Of a stretch of DNA of 64,000 nucleotides, positions 34,497-47,039 are shown piece by piece (the first letter of the stretch is position 1; each line of letters starts with the position of its first letter). Below the pieces are notes generated by a model. The model was given only the letters and a program-made list of their open reading frames with translations, was not told the DNA's origin and did no database searches. A program made the translations under genes and the position numbers. The stretch is from Anaeramoeba flamelloides (taxonomy: Eukaryota > Metamonada > Anaeramoebidae). The stretch lies in NCBI GenBank assembly GCA_027625915.1, contig JANTQA010000011.1, positions 806,001 through 870,000 of the forward strand, given 5' to 3'.

Positions 34497-35055
34497 TCTT
34501 TTTCAGTGAAATGGACTCAGTTTATTGAAAAAATAGAATACATTCTAATGAGTTTAATTCACAATTCTTGCCAAAATAATTTTTTAATTTTTAGACAAAT
34601 ACTTTTTTCTCGTTTAGTAGAATTTTTTTTTGTATTTTACTTTGTATTTTCTTATTTTTTTTTATTTTTCTTTTTTTTTATTTTGAAAAAATTCAATTTG
34701 AAAAAAAAAAATATTAGAAACTCCAAATTAACATTCAAAAAGATTAATTTTTGTATGTTCTTTTGAAATTCATACATTTACTAGTTGAAAATCTTTTTCA
34801 AAACAATTTTAATTTCCTTGAGAAATTGAGAATTTTGCACGAGGTGTTCCAATGAAAAAGGCCAAAATCTTTTTTTAACATTTTTTTTTTTTGAAATTTA
34901 TGGTTTGTTCAGGCTTTTCTTTGATGATTATCGACTCTAATAAGAAGTTTTTTATTTCTCGGTATTTCTAAACAATACATGTTTGGCTGATTAATAAAAA
35001 AAAATAAAGTTGCTTTTTCTTTTTTGGGTTGTCCTTTTGAGTGGAATAGTGTTTA
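34497..35055. repeat. ~560-bp dispersed repeat, copy A (partner 42352-42905)
   Basis: Collinear with 42352-42905: (TA)n, then TTTTTCAxTxxAA(T/G)GGAC, ATTGAAxAAATAGAATA, long T-rich part, TTGAAAAAATCAATTTGAAAA-like block, GAAATTTATxGTTTGTTxAGG, and a final TTGGxTGATTxxTAAAAAAAA. The end motif resembles that of the 10591-12053 element (TTCAGTCAAAGGGGCCCA), so these may be one family. Non-coding. Confidence 0.6.
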
Positions 35056-36114
35056 TTTTCTATTTTCCAAATTTAACATTTAAATCTTTCTTCTATAACA
35101 TAAATAAGCTCAAATCTATTTTTAAGGATATCATCTTAGTTTTGTTTTTTTGGAAAATTTAAATGGTGAATTATGAAGAGGATTTATTTAAATTTTTTCC
35201 TATTTTTTTTAGATTTTTATATAAATTATTTATTTTTGGATAAGTTCAAGAATTATCTCAAAAATTTATCTGTATTTTTTCAAAACAAAATTTACAATTG
35301 ATAATTAATTTTTAGATTTTATCTTTTTCAACTGTAGAACTTTCTAAAATCGGTATCATTTTTGTTTGTTCTTTATTTTCAATTTATTTAATCATTCATA
35401 ATGTAGAGTAATGAAAACACAAGTTTTTCAGGGAATAAACACCATACCAAACTAACACTATCTTGGTTCTCTTATCCTTCTTATTGTTCTAAAATAATAT
35501 TTACCTCATATCCAATGGTATAATAAGATAAAGCCAATTTAAAAGTATAAAAAGTTCTCTTTTTTAAGAAATATGTAAAATCATGATAAAAATAGTTCGT
35601 AATTTTATCGATATTTATATTCATTTTTTTTGTCCAATAAAAATGTCTCTTAATAATTGTCTCTATCTTTTAAGATAAATTTTCAAATTTGTTGTTTAAT
35701 TTTGAGACTTTTTTTTTTAATTTTAGAATTCTCAGTAACCATTTCAATTTTATCTTATTGTTTGTTATCAGTTTCTTTGATCATTTAATCTAAGATTCTC
35801 TGGAAACAAGAAACTGCGACCTTAATGTTACCTCCGATGAGTTCATGTCTGCAGTGATTATTTAAGTAAAGGTTTGTTCCATAAAAAACAAGTAAAATGG
35901 GTAATTAAACAAACACACTTTGTTTTAGTGAAATGAATTAGTCTTTAATGACTCTATGCGAATGAGAAAATAACGTTTGGTAAAACGAAAAATCAAAATC
36001 TGTAGTCAAAATAAAGCGTGCAAAAAAATTTAATGTGTGTTTCAAAATAAAAAGCGTGTTTTTTTGTTATAGAAAACCTATACATTAACCAATCAAATAA
36101 ACCAATAATAAACC
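35056..36114. other. No gene seen
   Basis: AT-rich. A slightly richer part at 35800-35870 gives no usable frame. A stretch after 35760 (GTTATCAGTTTCTTTGATC) matches one following the ~320-bp repeat at 21490. Confidence 0.3.
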
Positions 36115-36430
36115 CGAAAAAAATATGGTATTGGTTTCTTAAAGTTCTATTATTTAAAAAGAAATTCTAAAAATAAAGGATCAAATTGGAAAATTTATCT
36201 CAAAAAATAGAGTTAATTTTTTGAAAAATATTTAAATCATAAAAAAAACAAAAAATTTCAAAAAAATTGAGAATATTATGGAAAATTATCAACTATTTGC
36301 ATTAATAATTTAAATTTTACTAAAAATAACCGGTACTTTACTTTCAAAATTGATTTGGGCTCATGTATACTATTTGGTAGTAGATTGGATGTTGCCTTGG
36401 TCCAAGAATAAAAAAAATCACGGACATTAT
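36115..36430. repeat. Inverted copy of the ~320-bp repeat
   Basis: Reverse-complement match to 21165-21480 and 21700-22010 (ends GGTTTCTTAAAGTTCTATTA and GTTGCCTTGGTCCAAGAATA). More diverged than those two are from each other. Confidence 0.6.
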
Positions 36431-37268
36431 TTTGAAACACGGATTATAGTCGTTGTGCACGCATTATTTTGATCACTGTACAGTATTGAGATTGACTATT
36501 TTGAAAATTTTTAAAATCTTTCTCTTCGCCAACCCTCAAAATCAGGAACTTTAAACTCTTGTCAGTGTTTTTTAAACATCAACACAAAATATTTGGTATT
36601 TTAATCCAATAATGATCAAAATATTCACTTTCAAGAATCATTGAAAAAACAAAAAATTCATTATTAGAAAATAAATATTTTGTCGCAAGCTGCAAAAGCA
36701 TGAAACAATGATCTTAATAACCGGTATTTAACTTTTGACATGAAGTAAGTGACGTTTCTTTAAAAATACTTGACAAATTTCAAATACAAATAAGATTATG
36801 GGGCAATAAAAAAAAGAATTCCAAATAATAAATCTCCAAATCAAATTGCAAACTAAAAAAAAATCGAATTACCAGATTTGTCAAATCAATTCACTATTGT
36901 CTTCTGGTTATTTCTTTGAATTGATATTTTTTTCAATTGGCTTTGGCTTTAATTATAAATAAAGTTACATAATTGGCAAAACACACAATGAAAAAACAGT
37001 TTATCACTTCCCTTGTTTCTATAAAGATAAAAATAATCTAATTTTCATTTTTCACTCCAAAAAAAAAAACGTAAAGTTAATGAACTAAAAACTGAAAATC
37101 ATCAAACAACCAATTTGGATGTACCAAAGTTTTGAAAGTTCTTCTTAGATTTTTTCAATAATTATGTAAACTAAATAGAAAATTAAACACCACCAAAGTC
37201 CTTTCTTTGGTGACCAGGTAAAAGCAAACAATGAGGGAAAACAAAAAAAAAATCTTTTAAAAACCAAC

Positions 37269-37438
37269 TATTGGTATTTGAATTCTAAACAGGAAAAAAT
37301 TTCTTTTCTCTTTGAACATTTTTCTCTTTTTATAAATGGAGTTTTCAAACAAGTAGGTTGTAATTTGTGATTTCTATTTGAAAAGAAAATTGAAACTGAA
37401 GTGAATATTTTTTTCCTTTTATTATTCAAATATCAGTA
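37269..37438. mobile_element. TIR element, TACTGGTATTTGAAT family
   Basis: Ends TATTGGTATTTGAATTC and its partner ATTCAAATATCAGTA about 170 bp apart, same layout as 27692-27858, in the upstream region of the CDC25-type gene. Confidence 0.55.
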
Positions 37439-37938
37439 ATTGAGTCTTATTTCAAGTTTTTAAATCAACCCAAAGGCTGACTTTTGTCTTTGTTTTTTTC
37501 ATTCCTTTTCAACAAAATTTTCAAGATGAAATAGTAATTTCACAAAATTTCTCAAGTTAAACATGCTAATTTACAAGATATAAAAATTATTTATCCAAAA
37601 TGTAAGCTTTGAAAATAAATATGCTCAAGTTAAGTTTGGTTCTTCAAGATTTTTGTTCCTATTTTCTTTATGAAATTTACTTTTTTTTGACAAAAATCAA
37701 TTTTAGCTCATTTCTAGAAAAGACTTGGGAACGTATTATCTTTGAAATTATAGATCTGAGTAAACAACCGTCAGTTTTTAAAAAAATTTAGAATAAAAAA
37801 AACATCAAGGAAACAAAAAAATCATTTTGTTTTGAACAAATTTTTTTCTTTTTTTCTTCTTCAACTGATCTTTTTCTATTCGTTTCTCTCAAAAAAAAAA
37901 AAACAAATATTCAAAACTAATTTTTCTGTTATAATCGG

Positions 37939-40900
37939 ATGAGTAATTCCGCGTTTTCTCAACCAACCAACAGTAAGGCCGGTGATCAGAAATTAACACT
38001 CTCAAGAAACCACACAAGAAATGCCTATGGAATTAAAAAAAAGCAAGCATCAAAATATCAATCTCTTCATCCAGAAAAATCGAACAAACCCCTACAGAAA
38101 CGATACAGAAGCTTAGAATTGAGAAAAAACAAAGCTCAGCCACAAGGCTATAAGAAGAAACATGGAAGTCGCATAACTGAATTAGCTAATAAGCAAAGCA
38201 CAGCTACCAGTACAAGCCTCTCTCGAAACGAAAATGCTGTTGGGAAATTGAAAATTCAAAAAAAAAATTCAACTCTAACCAAAAGAAAAAAGCGAAATTT
38301 CACAAGAAACTGCCAGAGATCCTTTAACCACAAAACCCGAACCACAATCAAGCCTATCCCCAGGTCACATAAAAAAAACATTTTTGACCAAAGAAACCCT
38401 TTTGACAAACCACAAAAACTAATACCAAGCAAGACACAAAAAAAATTTCCCAATCCACATTCAAAACACACCATGAACTCTTCTTCTCCAGAACTTGAGA
38501 ACAAAATTCGCAACATAAAAATCGATAAGAAAAGGAGGATCAGTAACGACAGTCAAAATAAGAACGATAGTCATAATATTCAAGTCACACAAAAGAATCA
38601 AAAAAATAACAAAAATACAAATTTTCAAAATAATTTACAAAGCAAAAAGATATTTCCTCAAGACGGGAATAAAAAACCAAAAAAAATAACAAAAAGCCGA
38701 CACAAAAGTTCTTCTTTCACACTAACCTATGGAGAAGACAGTCAAACCAAGAAACCAAAACAGCAACAACAAGAAAAAACGAGATTAATAAATCAAAATT
38801 GTGAATTAAATTTTGACATTCGGAAATCTACTTTTAGACCAATTGATCAGGAAGACAATTTCCAAAATTCAAAAACCCACAAACAAACACCAAGTGGCCA
38901 GACTGTTATTACCAATAAAAACGGTTTTAATAAACAGGAAAATAAAAATGTGAGCAAAACATTTAAAGCAAACAAAAATGACCACACACTAAAAAAAGAA
39001 AAAGACCTGGGCATTGACAGAAAGCGAAAGAACACTTTACCAAAGAACGAAGAACTTTCTGGTATACCAACTGCGTTTTTTTCCCCTTCAAAAATTGTCA
39101 ACAATGAAAAAGTCAATAGATCTTATTCGAAAACCCCCCAAGAACCTTTTGTAAACAGCCAAAGAATAAATAGTACAAATCAGAATATTGTCAAGAAAAA
39201 TAACCAATTGTATTCTTTAAACCCCAAAAAAAAAATTATTCGCATGAATAGCTTTAATAACTCCTTTCAGAAAAATTTTAAACCAGAAATTTATAAACAA
39301 CCAAAACCTTTATTACCAGTAACCAAAGGTAAACCAACTAATCTGAATACCATTTCACCAGATACTGTAACTTTTTCTTTTTTTATTTTTTTTGTTTCGA
39401 AATTATTTTTCTCTTTTTTTTATTTTAATTTTTTTCTTCTTTCCCTCTTTCCCTCTTTTCTAATTGGAAGGGATCAAAAAGACAAAAAAAACAGTAATCG
39501 TCTTGGAATAAACGACAGGAAATTTTGATCAAATGACTCTACTCAATTGTTTTTTATATTTTTTTTTCGTCATTTTTCCAATCCTTTTCTTAGTAAAATC
39601 TAACCGTTAAAATATCGTTCAAAAAAATAAATTATTTCCTTTATTCTTTTCCATAAAAAAGCTTTGTGATCTTCTTGATGGTAGTTATAAAAAAAAACAT
39701 GGGATTGAATTTTCAAAAGTCCTTATAATCGATTGCCGTTTTGATTGGGAATACGAAGGTTTGAAATTTTAAATTTTTTTTTGTTATTTTTTCTCTTTGA
39801 GTGTAGGCTTTTCTCTTGTTGATCCAAATCGATTAAATAAATTTCCAAATCTCAAAACCAACACCTTTCACAACAAAAAAAAACTTGAAAAAAAAAAAAC
39901 TCAAAACAGGAGGGCATATCGAAGGTGCAAAAAATTGGAATTTACCAAGGGTGTTATTACATAAACTCTTTTGCAAAGAGATTCTAGAGAATGTCTGTAT
40001 TGTCTTTCATTGCGAATTTTCACAACACAGAGGCCCGAAAATGTATCAAGTGTTAAGGAATGCTGATCGAAATATTAACCGTTTTCCAACCCTTCATTAC
40101 CCAGAATTGTATGTCCTAGAAAAGGGATACAAAGGGTTTTTTAAGTCTTCAAATCGTACAAAAAGGTTTTGTTGTCCACAGGGATATCGTAAAATGCAGA
40201 CTAAAAAATACCAAACACAAATGAAAGAAGACTACAGGAATTTTAAATTAAATTTAAAGGATCACCAAAAAAGAACCATACTGTCCCTTGAGGACATTCT
40301 TACTTGGTACGGCTCTTTTGAGCAACCAATATCAATTAAACACAACCATATCAAAAAGGTATCAAATCTGAGAACAAGGATTTCTTCGTCTCAACAAACC
40401 ATTTCAACCACAACAACACTTTCCAACTCAAAACCATCTCCCACCACCACTTCAGCAAGGCAGAAAATAACCCCATTGTATAGTAAAAGAGATAGAACCA
40501 ACTCCTCCCTTTGCCGAAAAAGGCCATTGTACCCTATAAACCGCACACAGCGTGAATTCACTGTCCCCTTCGGATCCAAAACCCTCAAATGCAAAGAAGC
40601 ATTACTCGATTTTGATTTGGACTCTATTTTAAATTATGAACCAAATTTCAGTTTGTTCCGATCCCCAGATATTGGTGAATTATCAGAGCACTTCCAAAAA
40701 GAAACAGTACTTGGTCCAAAAAAAAAAACAACAAAAAACATTTCCAAAATTTGCACAGCACTAAAATTTGGAAATGATCAGGACTCACGAAATGACTTTT
40801 TAAAAAACCAAAATAATGTGGGAATAGAGTTAAGAATGGAAGTAATTACAGACACAGAGACAGACACAGACATTGACTCAAATAAAGTAACACGCACTAC

Positions 40901-41204
40901 AACCGAATCAGAATCACAATCAGAAATGGAATCAGAATCAGATCGTGTCAATAATAACAAATCAAAAAAATGCCCAAAAATAAATTACCAAGAAGAAAAA
41001 GAAACAAAAAAAGAGAAAACCAATGACAATAACCCACATTCAGAAACACACACTGACCCAGATTCTAACTCTAGCTTCAATTACAATTCTAAAAAAAAAC
41101 AGAAATTGAAAAAGAAAAAGAAAAAGAAAAAGAAAATAATTTTAAAACAATTATTTCAATATAGCCAACCGACTAAAATGAAAAACTACACAAACAAGAA
41201 CTAG
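37939..41204 (+). CDS. CDC25-like: CDC25-type dual-specificity phosphatase, three exons
   Basis: Exons 37939-39366, 39662-39758 and 39910-41204; introns 295 and 151 nt; ~939 residues. The long first frame appears to end in a hydrophobic tail, but that is translated pyrimidine-rich intron. Exon 1 ends ISPDT and exon 2 continues LCDLLDGS, restoring the CDC25 entry motif. Exon 2 gives LIIDCRFDWEYE and exon 3 GGHIEGAKN, the rhodanese-like signature. The active site HCEFSQHRGP (Cys543, Arg549) fits HCx5R and is followed by NRFPTLHYPELYVLEKGYKG, as in true CDC25. The enzyme removes inhibitory phosphates from cyclin-dependent kinase and acts in nucleus and cytoplasm. The ~475-residue N-terminus is basic, Asn/Lys/Ser-rich and probably regulatory. 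The C-terminus has an Asp/Thr/Ser/Glu stretch and a Lys-rich tail. The stop is TAG, followed in frame by an acidic stretch (see findings). Confidence 0.92.
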
Positions 41205-42312
41205 TTGACAGATTCTGAAGATGAATTTGATCATAAATAGTTTTTAACTTTTATCTACAAATTAGTGTGAAAAAAAAACAAACAAAAAAATTTATTATTT
41301 TTTTTATCATTTTTATAATTTTTATCAATTAAATTTGATGATTTTGAAATAAACCAAATGAACAATAACAAAAATAAAAAATTTACATATTTTATTACTA
41401 TTTTTTTTTTTTTTTAGATTTTATTATTTGCAAGAAATTTGTTCATTTAATATTCTTTTAACTAATATAAAAATTTACAATGATAAATTTTTTGAGATAT
41501 TATTAAATCATGGGATTTTATTTTATATTTTTCAATGATGTCTAAACTATTTTTCAAATAAAATGGCACTGAAATTTTCAAGAAATATTTATAATTGAAT
41601 CAAATTAATTACAGTATCATTCTAAAAGATAAGAAAATCTTTAAAACCTAAAAAACACGTAACTGAACATTTAAAAACCCTTTAAAACAAAACAATAAAA
41701 ATTAAAATTAAATATTTTAAAAATTGATCTGCCCTTTTATTTGAAATGAGAAATATCATTTTTGTAAATTGTAAAGAATGAAAAGTATAAAACCAATAGA
41801 AACATTTGAACACCATATATTGGGAAAAAGTTCGTTAGAAGTCAAACTTTTGTTCTTTAAAGTCCCATTTTAAAGATAAACCAACAATTCATCTCGGTAT
41901 TTTGTTGGAATTGTTCTATGTTTTCTCTTTTCTTTGTTTCAGACTCAACCCAATAATGATCTTTCAAAATTCATATATCTAGTTCATCCGAAATCAAACT
42001 TAAACTGTTTCAATTTTTATACTGGTAGATTATTTCCATTTTTTTTTCTTCTTAACCTGTTTATTCATTTTCGAACTAACCAAAAATCGAAAACAAAAAA
42101 TGAAAAAATGAAAAAATGAATAATGAAAATCAAAATCACAAATAATTAATCAACTATTTAACAATCTAATGTAATGGTATTGATAAATTATTAATTATAA
42201 AATTTTCTTTAAAGGATAATTATTTATAAATTCAATATCTTATAATCTTTTGATAACAATTCAAATTAAAATTTTTATTTCTATGACAATTAGGATATTT
42301 TCAGCTCTAAGG
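41205..42312. other. Downstream region of CDC25-type gene
   Basis: 3' UTR and intergenic sequence. A small frame at 41934-42119 is T-rich and not convincing. Nothing else seen. Confidence 0.35.
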
Positions 42313-42314
42313 GT

Positions 42315-42347
<33 letters not shown>

Positions 42348-42348
42348 A
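42313..42348. repeat. (TA)n microsatellite abutting a dispersed repeat
   Basis: Interrupted TA tract directly before the second copy of the ~560-bp repeat. Confidence 0.9.
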
Positions 42349-42351
42349 AGT

Positions 42352-42905
42352 ACTTTTTTCATTAGAAGGGACCCAGTTTTATTGATGAAATAGAATATAT
42401 TTTAGGATTTTAATACAATACTATTCTTCTCACAATAGATTATAAATTAAAAGATTTTATTTTTTTTTCTAATTCATTCATTTTTTTCTTTATTGATTGC
42501 CTTTTTCTTTTTCTTTTTTATGTTTGAAAAAATCAATTTGAAAAATAAAAAAATTTTTTTTGATAGCATCCAAATTTAAATTCAGAAAAATAATTCTTTG
42601 TAATTTCTTTTAAAAAGAATTTAATTATTATTAAAAAATCTTATAATCAATTATTTTAATTTTCCAAAGAAATTTAGATATTTTGGATGAGAAATTCCAA
42701 GGAAAGAGAACGTAATATTGTTTTCATATTTATTTTTTTTTTTGAAATTTATTGTTTGTTTAGGTATTTCTTTTATGAATCTCAACTCTTATTGGAGGTT
42801 TATTATTTCTCTTATTTCTAATTATTATTTAATTTGGTTGATTCTTAAAAAAAAAAAGTGATTTTTTTTTATTTTTGACCTCTTCGCCTGTGAATGAAAC
42901 AGATT
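42352..42905. repeat. ~560-bp dispersed repeat, copy B
   Basis: Partner of 34497-35055. Begins TTTTTTCATTAGAAGGGACC. Roughly three-quarters similar by eye. No coding content. Confidence 0.6.
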
Positions 42906-43544
42906 TTATACATAATAGCCAATATTTACCCCATTTGCTCAATTTCAAAGAAAAAAAAATAAAAAAAATAATCTTGGTCTTAAAAATAGTTTCATAGTGT
43001 TGTTATGATTATTTAAAATTTTCCATTTTACTCATTAAAAATAATAATAATTAATGGATTTGTTGCTAATCTTGAATTGGTTGAAGAGAAGGCAAATAAT
43101 GTGTTTTACTATCCATTTTACTGGATTTTTTGAAGTAAGGGATTTATTTTGTTCTTTTTGTCACTCGTCGAAAAGAAAATTTTTATGAGGAATACATAAA
43201 ACCCAATAAATTATTAAAATAATTTTTTATTTAGAATAAAAAATAGATCTTAATATTTTAAACAGATCTTATTCTATTCAATCTTTGATCACTTGAAAGA
43301 TTAACAATTTTAGATAAACATTGTTTTAAGAAAATATTTATTTGAATGATTGTTTATTGATAATTAACAAGGGATACCTTGTCAAAAGAAAAATAAAGAG
43401 AACTTTTTTAAAATATTATTTACTGGTCTTTGAATATTAAATGGGAAAATATTTTATTTTCTGTTTCCATATTTTTCTTTTATACACAGTATCTCTAGGA
43501 AGGAAATTGTAATTTAAAAAATCTACTGTTATTTTCCAATTAAG
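42906..43544. other. Spacer with one MITE end
   Basis: Between two repeats. 43421-43500 begins ACTGGTCTTTGAATATTAAA, a diverged end of the TACTGGTATTTGAAT family. No gene. Confidence 0.35.
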
Positions 43545-44712
43545 GAAGTAAGTAAATTTTACCATTTTGAAAATTTTTAATTGTGTTAACATTACTGAAA
43601 AAATATTTTTTGAGTGCCACCAGATATTGAAACTTTGAAACCAAAACACCATCCAATAGTCTATTCGTGAATGGAATCAAAGTAATTCAGAGTTGAATCT
43701 GAAATTTTTTCAATTTTTTGAACATTTTTTTTGATTCAATTTTTGGTTTTATTAAATAAAGTTTTGGATCTCGAAATGTGTTTATACCAGTGATTGAAAT
43801 TAACCAAACAGAAAAACAACAAAATATACCCGAAAAGGTGTGCATTTAAAACAAATATTTTCTTTTAGAAGACCAAACACGAAAGATCACCATTCCAAAT
43901 AAATTTGTTGAAATTCAAAAATGAAAAAAAAAAAAAATTGATAAAAGCCTATTTTTGAAGATTGTTTTTCTTTATCTTCTTAGTTTGCTTGAATCAAAAC
44001 TATTTTTTCCCTTGAATTTCTTTCCCCATTACTATTTATTATTATTTTAGAAAAACTTTTTGTGAAAAATTTACTTTCAAAATTCTTTTTTAAAATATTT
44101 TTCTCAAACAAAGCCAAAACGAGGAATACTATTTCAAAAATTAAAATAAAGGGGTTGGATTCTTGGAATCAAAAAACAGTTACAAAAGATTCAAATCAAA
44201 ATAATTCAGAAATTCAATAACAAATTTCAATCAGATTCAGAATTTTTTTGAGTTCTCATTTTAATGGAAAATAAATAATTATAAAATCAAACGGATTTGT
44301 CCAATAAATATTTATTTCTGAAGAAGAATTTAATAAATATCCTATTTTCTGTGAACTCAATCAAGAATTAGATGAACCAAAAGAAAATAGGATTTTTAAA
44401 TTTATTTTGGAAATTCTTTAGAGATAAACAGTAATTTGTTTTTCAAAAATTTTCCAAACATAATTTTTCATAAAGAATTAAAAATAAAACTAAATAAAGA
44501 ATCAGTAATTGTGTCAAAGATTATAGATAAGATCAAGTAATAAATGATTTTTATTTTTTTTTTTTGATCAATTTTTTCATTTTTTTGATTTCCGTTTTTT
44601 GGTTGGTATGAAAATATCTATTACTAGAATATATTCCACTCTAGTATCTATGAAAATATCAATGTATTTGACGAAAGAAATGATTTGAATAATTCAGTTT
44701 CACATAAATGGT
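43545..44712. repeat. 1.2-kb dispersed repeat, copy B (partner 13477-14665)
   Basis: See copy A. Ends with CAGTTTCACATAAATGGTGG, aligned to CAGTTTCATATAAACCGTGA in copy A. Lies intergenic here. Confidence 0.6.
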
Positions 44713-45432
44713 GGCACTCAAAAAATGAGAAATGTACTTACCCCCTTAATTGGGAAAATTTTTATTTCAATTTCCAAAATGCATATATTAATTATAACTG
44801 TTACATTCAAATTAATTGAGTAAAAATTATGTCTTCGAGTTCACTAATGTCATTTAATTAAATGTCTAAAAATATCATTTCTAAACCATTAGTTAAATAT
44901 TCTTTGGGTTTTCAACTAATTAACTAGAAAAATATTTTGGAGAAATTGAACCAAAATTTTTCATTTTTTAATTGGAAAATTATAGTATTTGAAAAAGGAA
45001 ATTGAAAATGAAGTGAAACTTTTTCACATTTGTAATTCAAATTCCAGTATTGAATGGTTGACTAAAAAAAACAGACTTCTTTCTTAATAGTTCACTAGAC
45101 CATATTTTGTTCCCTTTATGTGAATTTCAAATAAATGTGCTTTGGCTTTATCAAAAAATCAAAAGTATCTTTTTATTTTTTGAAGAATTTTGTAAGTGAC
45201 TTACTGTTTTATAAGGAAAATGACACAAAAAATATTTTGAGTTTCCAACTCAACAACCTTTGTTTTTTTTTGAATGGACAAACTGAAGATTGAGATTTCA
45301 ACACAGAAACCAAATGCAAAAAATGAACAACAAAAATTGAAAGAGAAAGAAAAAGAAAACACAAAAAAGAAATAAACCAAAATCAATTCAAAGTAAAAAC
45401 AAAAGTCAAACAAAAGTAAACATAATTTATAG

Positions 45433-47032
45433 TTCAATTCACCAGTTCGGGACTACCAAGACAAAGCAAACTTAAATGGGAAATTCTTGAATATTCTACA
45501 AAAATTTCAACGATCCAATTCCTTACCAACAACGAGTGATACCAAAATTCAAAAAGTTTTAAAAACACAAGAAACGAGCAAGCATTCACTTGACTCAGGA
45601 AATTTAATTGTCAAGAAATGGGGACTTGTGCAAATCGAAAAAAAAAAAAAGCTACAGAACAATGACAAAATAATAATTTCGAAAAACTAAAATCAAACAA
45701 AAAAGTCGATATAAGAAACAAATTTTATGAAAGGAGAAATAGATCTTTGCTTAATTTGGGCCCTAGAATAATTTGGCGAAGTGAGTCAATTACTGAGGAA
45801 GGGAATGATGAAAATACTTTTAAATGCCTTTTAGATATTTCAAAATAATTCAACTTTAAGGGATTATCGTATACCAAGGAGAATCCTAAGATTATGGTAT
45901 GCTGTTATTGGGTGTAAATCACATACGTGGGCCATGGTTCAAATGTCTCTAAAAATCGATTAGTCAAGTAGTGATATTTGTTGATCTCATAAGTTAAAAA
46001 TAATCCTATGTATTAGTCAAAAAACTCAACAATTTCAGAAAAAAATCTGCATTTCGAAACAAATTTAAATGCTGAATTATCAATATTCAGACCCCAAAGT
46101 TGTAAAATATCTTTTTTAAATTTGTGGTCAAATGTAGATTAGTTGTTCAAAAATTCCATTGTTTTAAAAAATTAAATAAATAACCAATAGATTTTTTTTA
46201 CCAATAATTTCTGAAATATTGGAGACAGATTGATGTTACAATTAACTCTATAAAAAAAAAACAAAACCAATCATTCTTTGTGCTTTTTTATTGATGATTA
46301 TTGAGTTAATCTTTGAAATTAAAAAATTATAAAAATAGTTACCTTTTGAAAGTTCTAAATATGAATTATTAAATACTGAAATATTATTAGTATTTTGGTT
46401 TCTATTTTTGGAATTGGAAAAGGAATTAAAAAAAAAATTTACAAAATGAAGATTTTAAATTTTGATCCAAAGTTCAAAAAATGTAATAATTTATTGTCCA
46501 ACAAGATTTCGAATAGATTTTTTAGAGTCACAGAAACTATTTGAGCCATGCATCACTAATACCATTTACACCCAATTACAGCATACTTTGATTATAGAGA
46601 AATCTGTGGTGAAGCTACTCCATTAAGAGGAAATGATAAAAGAGAAGAAATTGAAAATAATAATGATAAGGGCAATGTAAATGAAAGTGAAACTGAAAAA
46701 ATTAATGAAAACGAATATGAATATGAAAAAGAGAACAAAAAAGAAGAAGAGTCTGAAATACTAAAAGAAACTGAAAATAAAATTGTACAAACAGAAATTC
46801 ACGTTGAAAAAGAAGATGAAAAAGAAGAAGAAATGAAAACAATTTCAAATAAATATCGTTTCAAAAACCAAAAAAATAATATAACAGAGAATAAAAAAAA
46901 TATAAAAACCTTGGGGAAAAAAGATCAAGACATTAACCAAACAACAAATGAAACGAAACCCCTATTAGTTGTCATTAAAAAAAGATCATCCTTCAACAAA
47001 AAGAAAAGTAATTTTCAACTTAAATCTTGATG
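45433..47032 (+). pseudogene. Broken Lys/Glu-rich host gene interrupted by a DNA element
   Basis: Coding-like segments in order: after acceptor TTATAG, a frame with DYQDKANLNGKFLNILQKFQ (45433-45690); a second frame with NKFYERRNRSLLNLGPRIIW and ESITEEGNDENTF (about 45676-45848); a third with STLRDYRIPRRILRLW (about 45842-45897). The 684-bp element at 45900-46583 follows. Removing it with one TA copy continues the frame as YFDYREICGEATPLRG, then a long Glu/Asn/Lys-rich tail ending at a TGA near 47030. The frame changes at 45.68 and 45.85 kb are not explained by good introns, so the gene looks dead (two frameshifts plus an insertion), unless these are assembly errors. No family recognised. Confidence 0.5.
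45900..46583. mobile_element. TA-flanked inverted-repeat element inside an exon
   Basis: 684 bp bounded by TGCTGTTATTGGGTGTAAAT and, at the other end, the complement of TGCTGTAATTGGGTGTAAAT, each next to TA. Inverted similarity continues about 50 bp inwards (GGCTCAAAT / ATTTGAGCC). Non-autonomous. It splits the codon after the TGG of ILRLW in the pseudogene around it. Confidence 0.8.
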
Positions 47033-47039
47033 AAGTTTA

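Noticed and set aside
39367-39470. Hydrophobic C-terminal segment on the 37939 frame, as if a membrane anchor
   Set aside because: It is T-rich sequence following a GT donor. Splicing to 39662 restores the CDC25 domain, so the segment is intron.
45898-46584. Element at 45.9 kb as an intron (GTATGC...TTACAG)
   Set aside because: Splicing at those sites leads straight to a stop, whereas removing the TA-bounded element keeps the frame. The ends are inverted repeats, so a transposon is the better reading.
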